48,516 bases of DNA from assembly GCA_031552765.1 (NCBI GenBank), contig JAVBME010000017.1, positions 1 to 48,516 of the forward strand, in the 5' to 3' direction. The notes below the pieces were generated by a model. That model was not told the origin of the DNA. It saw only the letters and a list, made by a program, of their open reading frames with translations, and made no database searches. This stretch comes from JAVBME01 sp031552765 (GTDB taxonomy: Bacteria > Bacillota > Negativicutes > Acidaminococcales > JAISLQ01). Numbering within the stretch: position 1 is the first letter of the stretch; each line of letters opens with the position of its first letter. The position numbers were made by a program, and so were the translations under genes. This document shows, piece by piece, positions 16,903 through 23,941 of this stretch.

Positions 16903-17397
16903 TTGTTTAAAGTTGCTAATATACTCTCCGAGTCGGTCGTTGATGGCAGCGGCATAAGGGTGGTGGTATTTTTCCAGGGCTGCCCGCGCCGTTGCTCCGG
17001 TTGCCACAACCCTGATCTATTGCCGGAAGACGGCGGCACAAATTACGACATACGGCAACTAGCTGACGCTATAGACAAGGAACTGACAGTTTTGCACCAA
17101 GGAGTGACCTTCAGCGGCGGCGACCCCTTGATGCAGGCGGAAGGGTTGCCACAGTTAGTAGAGATTTTGCGGCAAAAGAGGCCCGGCATCGATATCTGGG
17201 CCTATACCGGCTATACTTATGAAGAAGTTGCCGGCTGGCCGGTCATGGAAGCGATAGACGTACTGGTGGACGGGCCGTATGAGGAAGAGAAGCGGGATCT
17301 TCTATTGCCCTTCCGCGGCTCTGCCAACCAGCGGCTTATCGATGTGAAAGCGTCGCTGGCCGCCGATAAAGCGGTAGAATATGATTTGCCAAAATAG
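16903..17397 (+). CDS. nrdG: Anaerobic RNR activating protein NrdG (radical SAM)
   Basis: NrdG is a radical-SAM activase that uses a [4Fe-4S] cluster and S-adenosylmethionine to make the glycyl radical of class III reductase. Cys27, Cys31 and Cys34 form the CX3CX2C cluster motif (GCPRRCSGCHN). VTFSGGDPLMQ is the SAM GGE-like motif. The 164-residue length is normal. The start is TTG 16903 behind GGGGGA. Since NrdD here has no radical glycine, NrdG's substrate is predicted to be the small protein at 19577-19852, probably in complex with NrdD. A strong terminator overlaps the gene end. Confidence 0.95.
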   Translation: MFKVANILSESVVDGSGIRVVVFFQGCPRRCSGCHNPDLLPEDGGTNYDIRQLADAIDKELTVLHQGVTFSGGDPLMQAEGLPQLVEILRQKRPGIDIWAYTGYTYEEVAGWPVMEAIDVLVDGPYEEEKRDLLLPFRGSANQRLIDVKASLAADKAVEYDLPK

Positions 17398-17421
17398 CAG
17401 GGGGTATACCCTGCTATTTTT
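17391..17421 (+). terminator. Terminator of the nrdR-nrdD-nrdG operon
   Basis: AAAATAGCAGGG (17391-17402) pairs with CCCTGCTATTTT (17409-17420) around a six-base loop and runs into T residues. It is a strong intrinsic terminator, so the genes downstream are likely separate transcripts. Confidence 0.85.
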
Positions 17422-17494
17422 CCCTTTTTTTGTTGCAGGAAATCGTTTGCGTCAAGGAGAATATTTCTTTTAATAAAGCGAAAGGATGTGCGCC

Positions 17495-17944
17495 ATGCGT
17501 TTTTTTAGCGCTATAGTCGCCGGAGGGCGGGCAGATATACAAAAAGCGCTTGCCGATGACGGTTTTTTGCTTGCTCCTCCAGATCGTTTTGACGGAGAAG
17601 ACCGTTTTTGTTGCGCTGTTACAGATGGCGCCGCCAATAACGACCTGGTTTGTCAAAAATGGCGGCCCAAACTTATTTTTAGCGGCAGCAAAGAAGGCAA
17701 ATACAGCGGCATATATTCCTGGCAGGCACATCAGGCAGGCGGCGTCATATATTTAGGCGTTTTGCCTGATACCCCTTTTCTCTTTCCCGACGACTGGTAT
17801 TTAGATTACGGCGTCGATAAAAACGATCTTCCGGTATTTTTGAAAGCTTTGGCCGATTACAGTTATCGTTACCTTTTAAAAGAAGCCATGGCGGAAAACG
17901 CCGAGTGGTGCGGTCACATGTCTTCAGTCGTGCACAGACTGTGA
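17495..17944 (+). CDS. Hypothetical protein, 149 residues
   Basis: I do not recognise this protein. It has no signal peptide and no clear transmembrane helix. It has many aromatic residues and cysteines (RFCCAVTDG, VCQKWRP, WQAHQAGG, FLFPDDWYLDYGV). The C-terminus has ENAEWCGHMSSVVHRL. It begins at ATG 17495, eight bases after an AAAGGA site (17481-17486); the ATG at 17486 overlaps that site and is unlikely. It lies between nrdG and the PPK2 gene, 13 bases from the latter, so these two may be cotranscribed. A link to nucleotide metabolism is only suggested by position. Confidence 0.7.
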   Translation: MRFFSAIVAGGRADIQKALADDGFLLAPPDRFDGEDRFCCAVTDGAANNDLVCQKWRPKLIFSGSKEGKYSGIYSWQAHQAGGVIYLGVLPDTPFLFPDDWYLDYGVDKNDLPVFLKALADYSYRYLLKEAMAENAEWCGHMSSVVHRL

Positions 17945-17957
17945 AGGAGTTGGTATT

Positions 17958-19448
17958 TTGCTTGATACACTGGATTTGAAACTAAAGCTTGACAAAAAAG
18001 ATTACGAAAAAATGAAGACAGAGCGCATGGGAAAGCTGGGGTTGTTGCAGCGGGCCGTGCGTGAAGCCGGTATTCCGGTGGTAATTATTTTTGAAGGCTG
18101 GAATTCTTCCGGCAAAGGGGTAATAATAAACTCTCTTGTTCAGGCTATGGACCCGCGCGGTTTTAAAGTACATACCGCCTACCACCCTAACGAAGAAGAG
18201 CGGGGGAAGCCCTTTTTCTGGCAATTTTGGACAAAATTGCCAGAAAAAGGGCAGATATCCATTTTTGACCGCGGCTGGTATTTCCAGACCGTGCACAGGG
18301 AAGTGATGCAGCAGGCCAACGCTTTGGAGAGCGCGATCGCTTATTCCGATATCAATGCTTTTGAACGCCTGTTGACCGACGGCAATCATGTAATAATAAA
18401 GTTTTTTACCCATATTTCCGCGAAAGAACATAAAAAACGCATCAAAGAACTGGAAAAAAACTATGGCAAAGATTGGCGACCGACGGAAGAAGACTGGCGG
18501 GAAATAGACATCTACCAGCCGCTCTTAAAGATTTATGAAGAGATGTTCAGCAAAACTGATACCGCTTATGCTCCATGGGTAGCTGTGGAGGCGCACGACA
18601 CAAAATATGCGCAGATAAAGGTACTGGACTATGTCATAAATATCCTGAATAAAAAACTGGAAGAAGTAGCGGCCGGCCGGAAAACAACTGTTGATAAAAA
18701 TAAGGATAGTGCTATTGAAAGCGCTTTTTATTCTTCGGTGTTAAGCAAAGTCGACCTTTCACAGATTGTTTCTAAAAAAGAATATACGGAAAAACTGGAA
18801 AAATATCAAATAAGGCTGCAAGAACTGCAATTTAAATTGTTTCGCGGCAAAGTGCCTATGATAATAGTCTTTGAAGGCTGGGACGCTGCCGGTAAGGGCG
18901 GCACGATCAAACGGGTGACCGGCAATATGGACCCGCGCGGTTATTATGTCACTTCCACGGCCGCGCCCGGTTTTATCGACAAAGGCTACCATTACTTATG
19001 GCGTTTCTGGAAAGAAATGCCTTCCCAGGGCATGGTGGCTATATTTGACCGCAGTTGGTATGGGCGGGTATTGGTAGAGCGGGTGGAAGGATTTGCCACG
19101 GAAGAAGAATGGCGGCGCTCTTACCGTGAAATAAATGAGATGGAAGAGCAACTGATCAACAGTGGCAGCCTTTTGTTGAAATTCTGGCTGCAAATAGACA
19201 AGGATGAGCAGCTTAAACGCTTTGAAGACCGCCAGTCCGACCCGGCAAAAAACTGGAAAATAACTGAAGAAGACTGGCGAAACAGGGAAAAATGGGATGC
19301 TTATGAACTGGCGGTAAATGAGATGCTTTTTCGGACCAGTACAGTAAAGGCGCCCTGGACTATTGTGGAATCCAATTGCAAACCGTTTGGACGGCTGAAG
19401 ACGATAAAAACTATCATCAATGCTATTGAAACGCGTTTTGGCTTGTAG
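17958..19448 (+). CDS. Polyphosphate:AMP phosphotransferase (two-domain class II PPK2)
   Basis: Two fused PPK2 domains total 496 residues. Class II PPK2 enzymes use polyphosphate to phosphorylate AMP to ADP. The second domain (from about residue 275) is canonical: GWDAAGKGG at 307-315 is the Walker A loop, MDPRGYYVTSTAAP and FDRSWYGRVLVERVEG follow, the latter carrying the Walker B aspartate. The first domain has GWNSSGKG at 47-54 and FDRGWYFQTVHREV, so its loop and Walker B region have drifted. This matches published two-domain enzymes where only the C-terminal half is active. Start TTG 17958 is preceded by AAGGAG at 17943-17948. No terminator follows directly; an NrdR-box promoter does. Confidence 0.9.
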   Translation: MLDTLDLKLKLDKKDYEKMKTERMGKLGLLQRAVREAGIPVVIIFEGWNSSGKGVIINSLVQAMDPRGFKVHTAYHPNEEERGKPFFWQFWTKLPEKGQISIFDRGWYFQTVHREVMQQANALESAIAYSDINAFERLLTDGNHVIIKFFTHISAKEHKKRIKELEKNYGKDWRPTEEDWREIDIYQPLLKIYEEMFSKTDTAYAPWVAVEAHDTKYAQIKVLDYVINILNKKLEEVAAGRKTTVDKNKDSAIESAFYSSVLSKVDLSQIVSKKEYTEKLEKYQIRLQELQFKLFRGKVPMIIVFEGWDAAGKGGTIKRVTGNMDPRGYYVTSTAAPGFIDKGYHYLWRFWKEMPSQGMVAIFDRSWYGRVLVERVEGFATEEEWRRSYREINEMEEQLINSGSLLLKFWLQIDKDEQLKRFEDRQSDPAKNWKITEEDWRNREKWDAYELAVNEMLFRTSTVKAPWTIVESNCKPFGRLKTIKTIINAIETRFGL

Positions 19449-19467
19449 TAGGAAATTTTTCTCTAAA

Positions 19468-19515
19468 AATCAATATGTAGTATTGAAAAAAATATATAAA
19501 TACTATATAATGTAA
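19468..19515 (+). promoter_or_regulatory. Tandem NrdR boxes upstream of the small glycyl-radical gene
   Basis: Box 1 is 19468-19483 (AATCAATATGTAGTAT) and box 2 is 19500-19515 (ATACTATATAATGTAA). Each matches 12 of 16 positions of ACACWATATATWGTGT, including the CW and WG flanks of the core. Their centres are 32 bp apart, the same spacing as the pair before nrdR. They bracket the -35 and -10 of the promoter at 19483-19511. This ties the downstream gene to the NrdR regulon. Confidence 0.75.
19483..19511 (+). promoter_or_regulatory. Strong promoter for the small glycyl-radical protein gene
   Basis: TTGAAA (19483-19488), a 17-bp spacer and a perfect TATAAT (19506-19511). Transcription should begin near 19518, leaving an untranslated leader of about 60 bases. 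Both core elements overlap or abut NrdR boxes, so NrdR binding would block RNA polymerase. Confidence 0.8.
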
Positions 19516-19576
19516 ATTGCAGCGAAGTGAAAGACTGATTTCGCAGTAGTACAGCCCATGGAAGGGGAGACCTAAA

Positions 19577-19852
19577 TTGCAGCAGTTTTTATTTAAAGAT
19601 GTTATCGTAAATTGCCCGGAAGAGATGCCGGCTGAAGAAGCGCGGGAATATCTGGATGAACAGCTTAATCTTTTTCGCGGACATAAACTGGTCGAGTTGG
19701 ACATAGCGATTGACGGCCAGGAAGTCATGCTGGCGCCCCACTACGATTCGGTAGTGCGGGTACGGCGCATTACTGGTTATCTGAGTACTATTCCGCGGTT
19801 TAATGACGCGAAAAAAGAAGAAGAAAAAAACCGGCTGAAACACATCCAATAA
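19577..19852 (+). CDS. Stand-alone NrdD-type glycyl-radical protein
   Basis: This 91-residue protein ends in the segment that is missing from NrdD. Residues 61-70 (RVRRITGYLS) are the class III reductase glycyl-radical loop, with Gly67 the predicted radical site. PRFNDAKKEEEKNRLKHI follows as the family's usual tail. The first 58 residues (FKDVIVNCPEEMPAEEAREY, then DIAIDGQEVMLAPHYDSV) are not part of normal NrdD as I know it; they look like a small alpha/beta domain that could dock on NrdD. Start TTG 19577 has AAGGGGAGA at 19562-19570. NrdR boxes and a strong promoter precede it. I infer that it supplies the radical glycine in trans to NrdD and is activated by NrdG. A spare-part role like GrcA is an alternative. 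Confidence 0.9.
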   Translation: MQQFLFKDVIVNCPEEMPAEEAREYLDEQLNLFRGHKLVELDIAIDGQEVMLAPHYDSVVRVRRITGYLSTIPRFNDAKKEEEKNRLKHIQ

Positions 19853-19888
19853 AAAAACCGCCCTATCTGCGGCTTTGTCCGCTGCTCG

Positions 19889-19947
19889 TAAATTTATAAC
19901 AGCAAGGGGAGAGGATAATATCCTCTCCCCTTGCTGTTATAAATTTA
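19889..19947. terminator. Perfect 28-bp stem, bidirectional terminator between convergent genes
   Basis: Bases 19889-19916 are fully complementary to 19920-19947, with only AAT in the loop. The stem includes AGCAAGGGGAGAGGAT and A/T-rich outer arms that supply U-tracts in both directions. It ends one base before the stop of the minus-strand kinase. It should terminate both the small glycyl-radical gene and the PfkB-YajQ transcript. Confidence 0.85.
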
Positions 19948-20907
19948 TCAGGTATTTACCCATTCCAGCAGCTTGCCTTTATAAATCTCGTTGTTCAATA
20001 TATCAAGCGAAGAGCAGTCGCTGTTTTGGTCGGCGACGACAAAAGAGGCTATTTTTGCTCCTAAGTCTACTGCTTCAGCCAGTGTCCTGCCATGCATGAG
20101 GGCGGCGACCGTCCCGGAAAAGAAAGAATCGCCGGCTCCGGTGGAGTCGATTACTGTCGCGGGATAAGACCTCTGCCGTCCGCATGTGCCGTCAAGGTTT
20201 ATATATAAGGAGCCCTTTTCACCCAGTGTTATGACAAAGTTTTTTAAAGAGTATTTTTGGGCAAAGGCTTTGGCCATCTCGTGCAGTTCTTCTTCCGACG
20301 AAAAAAAATCCCTGCCTAATAGCCTTTCCGCCTCTGTTTCATTACAAACGAAACATTCCATATATTGGAACAGATCGAAATTCTTTCCTATAACGGAAAA
20401 ATTTCCCGGCAGGGCATAGATCTTTTTTTGGGCGGCTTGGGCCGCCGCTATTATTTCACGTGCCAGCACTTCACTCAAATCCACTTCCAGCAAAATGCCG
20501 TCTATCTTTTCGAGGACGCCCGGAAGTTGCGCCATGATGGCATTGCGCATGACCTCAGCGTCCGGCATGTGTGAAACCGAGCCCAAAAGTTCGCCGTCGT
20601 GGCCGATAAGCGCCAGCCAGGCGCCGGTACCGCTGTGCGGCACAAAAGAAGCGTATTCAAAATGCACGCCCATACCGGCCATTTTCTTTTTCAACGCTTC
20701 GCCGGAACCGTCCTCGTTCAAAGTGCCGACAAACCATGTCTCTACGTCAAGATGCGCCATGTTTACGGCTACATTGCGGGCGACGCCGCCGGGGACTATC
20801 TCCACGCGGCCGAGGTTGCGGCCGGCGGGATTGTAGGTATTGGAGGTAAAGCCTTTATAGTCTATAAATACTGTACCGATAACAGCGGCCCGCGGGCGTA
20901 TTTTCAT
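19948..20907 (-). CDS. PfkB/ribokinase-family carbohydrate kinase
   Basis: The 319-residue protein is a ribokinase-fold sugar or nucleoside kinase. GGVARNVAVNMAHLD in the N-terminal half binds the sugar, and DSTGAGDSFFSGTVAAL is the C-terminal signature, with the GAGD catalytic aspartate. VCNETEAERLLGRDF lies in between. The substrate (e.g. pseudouridine, ribose, fructose, adenosine) cannot be assigned from these motifs. I start at the ATG at 20907, nine bases after AGGGAGG; the longer frame starting at 20961 would run into yajQ. It lies 19 bases downstream of yajQ and probably shares its transcript. Confidence 0.88.
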   Translation of the reverse strand: MKIRPRAAVIGTVFIDYKGFTSNTYNPAGRNLGRVEIVPGGVARNVAVNMAHLDVETWFVGTLNEDGSGEALKKKMAGMGVHFEYASFVPHSGTGAWLALIGHDGELLGSVSHMPDAEVMRNAIMAQLPGVLEKIDGILLEVDLSEVLAREIIAAAQAAQKKIYALPGNFSVIGKNFDLFQYMECFVCNETEAERLLGRDFFSSEEELHEMAKAFAQKYSLKNFVITLGEKGSLYINLDGTCGRQRSYPATVIDSTGAGDSFFSGTVAALMHGRTLAEAVDLGAKIASFVVADQNSDCSSLDILNNEIYKGKLLEWVNT

Positions 20908-20926
20908 TCTCAACAACCTCCCTGGG

Positions 20927-21421
20927 TCAGCGCATATTGACAAATTGCAGGTCGACGCCAAAATCAGCTTGTTTTAAAGCCTGTATGGCTGCCTGCAAGT
21001 CATCTTTTTTTGCGCCGCTCACCCGGACCTGGTCGTCCATGATTTGGGCCTGGACTTTTAATTTCAGGTTTTTTATTGCGGCCACTATGTCGCGCGCTTT
21101 ATCTTTGGCGATGCCTTTTTGTATGGTTATTGTTTGCCGCACCGTACCTTTGGCGGCCGGTTCCACTTTGCCCAAGTCAAGGCAGCGCAGGGGCATTTCC
21201 CGTTTGGCCATACGTACCCGCAGCATATCAAGGATGGTTTCGAGCTTGTATTCATCTTCAGCAGCCAACTTTATTTCTTTATTTTCCACCAGCTCGATGC
21301 TGGCGCTGGAGCCCTTAAAGTCATAACGCTGCGAAATTTCCCTGGCGACCTGGTTTACCGAGTTGTCCATCTCCTGCATATCGACTTCCGATACTACGTC
21401 AAAAGAACTATCTTTAGCCAT
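20927..21421 (-). CDS. YajQ-family nucleotide-binding protein
   Basis: The 164 residues match YajQ (DUF520), a two-domain ferredoxin-like protein. In some bacteria members bind cyclic di-GMP and act with transcription factors. The N-terminus has DSSFDVVSEVDMQEMDNSVNQ, and RYDFKGS, RMAKREMPLRCLDLGKVE and ITIQKGIAKDKARDI are the conserved segments. The C-terminus is ADFGVDLQFVNMR. Length is standard. The binding activity of this one is inferred. It lies between the lptA-like gene and the PfkB kinase, all on the minus strand. Confidence 0.95.
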   Translation of the reverse strand: MAKDSSFDVVSEVDMQEMDNSVNQVAREISQRYDFKGSSASIELVENKEIKLAAEDEYKLETILDMLRVRMAKREMPLRCLDLGKVEPAAKGTVRQTITIQKGIAKDKARDIVAAIKNLKLKVQAQIMDDQVRVSGAKKDDLQAAIQALKQADFGVDLQFVNMR

Positions 21422-21439
21422 TTTATACCTCCGTATTGT

Positions 21440-21928
21440 TTAATCTACAAAACAATTTGTTGCCACATTGTACATGACCGTATTGGCCTGACGCGTTCCA
21501 TTTGTGGTTTTGACCACGACATTGCCGGTAAACTTGGCAATTTTCGTCTGCCAGTTGTATTCACCATAACCGGCCGTTATGGTAAGGTCATCGCGGGTAA
21601 AGGACAAATTGCCGGTTACTTCGGCCGTTTTGCGGTTGGGATAAACATACAGGCTGTCGCCGCGGAAGATTATGTCGTCCTGGCGAAAGGTTATATTACC
21701 TTGGGCCCATACTTCAAAACTGGTCGGGTCCACTGTCGCCTGGTCGGCCGTCGCTACCCGGTTGCGCGCGCTGACATAAACGTTGCCGGTAAGTATATAC
21801 AATCCCCGCGCAGGATCAAAATACTGTTTGTCAGATTTTATTACCGGTTTTTCGGCTGCTGCCGCAATATTTACAGTAAGAGAAAAACCGAGTACCGCAA
21901 CTAAAAGCAAAGAAAAAAGTTTTTTCAC
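21440..21928 (-). CDS. LptA/OstA-family periplasmic LPS transport protein
   Basis: The 162-residue protein has a Sec signal peptide (MKKLFSLLLVAVLGFSLTVN, cleavage after ANIAAAA region) and repeated beta strands typical of the OstA/LptA jelly roll. LTGNVYVSARNRVATADQATV, VWAQGNITFRQDDIIFRGD and AEVTGNLSFTRDDLTITAG show the 'GNV/GNI/GNL' repeat. LptA bridges inner and outer membrane for LPS export in diderms. Finding it beside typical Firmicute genes indicates an outer membrane and so a Negativicutes-like host. Other LPS transport genes are not in the window. Its promoter is at 21953-21961. Confidence 0.85.
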   Translation of the reverse strand: MKKLFSLLLVAVLGFSLTVNIAAAAEKPVIKSDKQYFDPARGLYILTGNVYVSARNRVATADQATVDPTSFEVWAQGNITFRQDDIIFRGDSLYVYPNRKTAEVTGNLSFTRDDLTITAGYGEYNWQTKIAKFTGNVVVKTTNGTRQANTVMYNVATNCFVD

Positions 21929-21952
21929 GATTGATCACTCCTTTAATATTAC

Positions 21953-21961
21953 ATTATACCA
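21953..21961 (-). promoter_or_regulatory. Extended -10 promoter for the lptA-yajQ-pfkB unit
   Basis: On the minus strand the sequence reads TGGTATAAT, an extended -10 element. It lies 25 bases before the lptA-like start and a GGAG site. No convincing -35 is seen. The dnaG gene diverges on the other side of this spacer; in 21962-22137 I see only AT-rich sequence and a short AAGCAA/TTGCTT inverted repeat. Confidence 0.5.
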
Positions 21962-22137
21962 AATAAAGCCGCCATATGCGAAATATTCTTTAATAAACGC
22001 TAAACTTCCCGGTCGGCGGTTAAGGAAAGCAAATAATTGCTTACAAATAAAGTGAGAAAAAAGAGGAAAACAAAAATTTTTATTGAATAGTAATCTAAGG
22101 CAAGAAATATTTAAGGAATATTTTGCGGTGCATTGTT

Positions 22138-23901
22138 ATGGATGATTCTTACAGAGTATTTGTTGAATCTGTAAAAGCCAAATTAGATATTTTATCTTTG
22201 ATTTCAGAATATGTGGACTTGAAAAAACGCGGCGGTAAATATTGGGGTTGTTGTCCCTTTCACCAGGAAAAAACTGCATCTTTTACAGTTACGCCTGACA
22301 AAGGCTTGTTCTATTGTTTTGGCTGTAATGCCGGTGGGGATGCGATACATTTTGTCCAGAAAATAGAAAACATCTCTTTTCCTGAAGCCATGGAGGTGCT
22401 CGCCGACAAACTGGGCGTTGAGCTACCCGCCAGCAAAAGGTCGGGCGAATACGCCAAAAAAGACCAGGCGGCACAGGAAATATATAAAATAAATGTTTTA
22501 GCTGTGGAATATTTTACCGCATGTCTGGAAAAAACAAAGTTTGGCAAAATGGTGTCCGACTATCTTATCGGGCGCGGTATAAACCAAGAAATCATCGCCA
22601 GGTTTTCGCTGGGGGCTGCTTTGCCCAACTGGGACGCTTTGTATAAGTCTTTTGCTAAAAGGGGCGTAAACACCGATATAATGCTCAAAGCAAGGCTTAT
22701 AACCAAACGCAACGACGGCAGTCACCTGGATTTTTTTCGTTCACGCGCCATGATACCGATAAAAGACGCACGCGGCCGGGTCGTGGGCTTTGGCGGACGC
22801 ATACTGGGAGACGGCCAGCCCAAATATTTGAATACCGCGGAAAGCGATTGGTTTAACAAAGGTTTTTTGCTCTACGGGCTGGATATTGCCCTGCCTGAGA
22901 TAAAAAATAAAGGCCAATCTATAGTAGTCGAAGGCTATATGGACGCTATTGCGCTTCATGCAGCAGGTTTTTCCCATGCCGTGGCTTCATTGGGGACTGC
23001 CTTCACTTCCCGCCAGGCGCAACTGCTGGCCAGGACCGCCGGTGAAGTAGTTTTCTGTTATGACAGCGATATGGCAGGCAGGAAGGCGGCGGTAAAAGCT
23101 ATATCCATAGCGCGCGGGGCCGGGCTGAAAGTGAAGGCGATACTCTTGCCGGACAGCAAAGACCCGGACGAATTCATCGGTAAAAATGGCGCCGGGGCTT
23201 TTGCGGCATTATTGGCGTCAGCGCCTGCAGGTTTTGATTTTCAAAGAGATTTTATTCTGTCACAGACAGATTTTTCTTCTTTAGCAGGAAAAGTTGAAGT
23301 TGTGTCGAATATTTTACCGATAATCGCAGAAATGAAAAATGATATAGAAATACGGGCGCATGTAGCCGGCCTGGCACGCCTGTTGACAATTGACGAAGCC
23401 GCTATAACCAGTGAACTGAATAAATATATGCGTGATAAAGGAGCAAGAGAAAAAGACATTACATTAGCTATTGCCCCGCTAAAAGAAAAATCCAGTCAGA
23501 AAGAGGCTGAGCTGCAATTGCTGGGGGTCGCCGCAAAAGATGAAAAAATGCTGTTTTTTATCGATGAAAAATTGGGCGAAGATGGCTTTAACGACACAGT
23601 AAACCAGGAGATATTTTCTTCGCTGCAAAAACAAGCCGAAAATAAATTTTCCCGGGAAGAGCTATTTGCCATGCTTTCTGATGCCGGTAAATCACGTCTG
23701 GCCAGTATATTGGCGGACGAAGACACAGGAGCCGATATGGAGCAGGTCGTCTCCGATTGCCTAAGGCAGGTAAAAAAAGCGGTTTTGGAAAGACAATACG
23801 AAGAGAGCTGTGTAAGAGCAGCGGAATATGGACGTTTGGGGGATAGCCGTTTTTTGCCGGAACTGGCAAAAAGCAGAGAAATTAAAAAATTATTTTCATA
23901 G
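22138..23901 (+). CDS. dnaG: DNA primase DnaG
   Basis: DnaG makes RNA primers for replication. The N-terminal CHC2 zinc-binding motif is in CPFHQEKTASFTV and FYCFGC. The central Toprim fold has VVEGYMDAIALHAAGF with the catalytic glutamate, then CYDSDMAGRKAA with the DxD metal site. The C-terminal region (from about residue 430) is the DnaB-interacting domain and is less conserved. I start at ATG 22138 (MDDSYRVFVESVK), although its ribosome-binding site is weak; TTG 22123 is in frame, lies about five bases after AAGGAA, and is a real alternative adding five residues. Length is 587 residues. rpoD follows, as in the macromolecular synthesis operon. Confidence 0.95.
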   Translation: MDDSYRVFVESVKAKLDILSLISEYVDLKKRGGKYWGCCPFHQEKTASFTVTPDKGLFYCFGCNAGGDAIHFVQKIENISFPEAMEVLADKLGVELPASKRSGEYAKKDQAAQEIYKINVLAVEYFTACLEKTKFGKMVSDYLIGRGINQEIIARFSLGAALPNWDALYKSFAKRGVNTDIMLKARLITKRNDGSHLDFFRSRAMIPIKDARGRVVGFGGRILGDGQPKYLNTAESDWFNKGFLLYGLDIALPEIKNKGQSIVVEGYMDAIALHAAGFSHAVASLGTAFTSRQAQLLARTAGEVVFCYDSDMAGRKAAVKAISIARGAGLKVKAILLPDSKDPDEFIGKNGAGAFAALLASAPAGFDFQRDFILSQTDFSSLAGKVEVVSNILPIIAEMKNDIEIRAHVAGLARLLTIDEAAITSELNKYMRDKGAREKDITLAIAPLKEKSSQKEAELQLLGVAAKDEKMLFFIDEKLGEDGFNDTVNQEIFSSLQKQAENKFSREELFAMLSDAGKSRLASILADEDTGADMEQVVSDCLRQVKKAVLERQYEESCVRAAEYGRLGDSRFLPELAKSREIKKLFS

Positions 23902-23941
23902 TTATTACAATCAGTAATTGTACCGGAAAGGAGGGGAGAAA

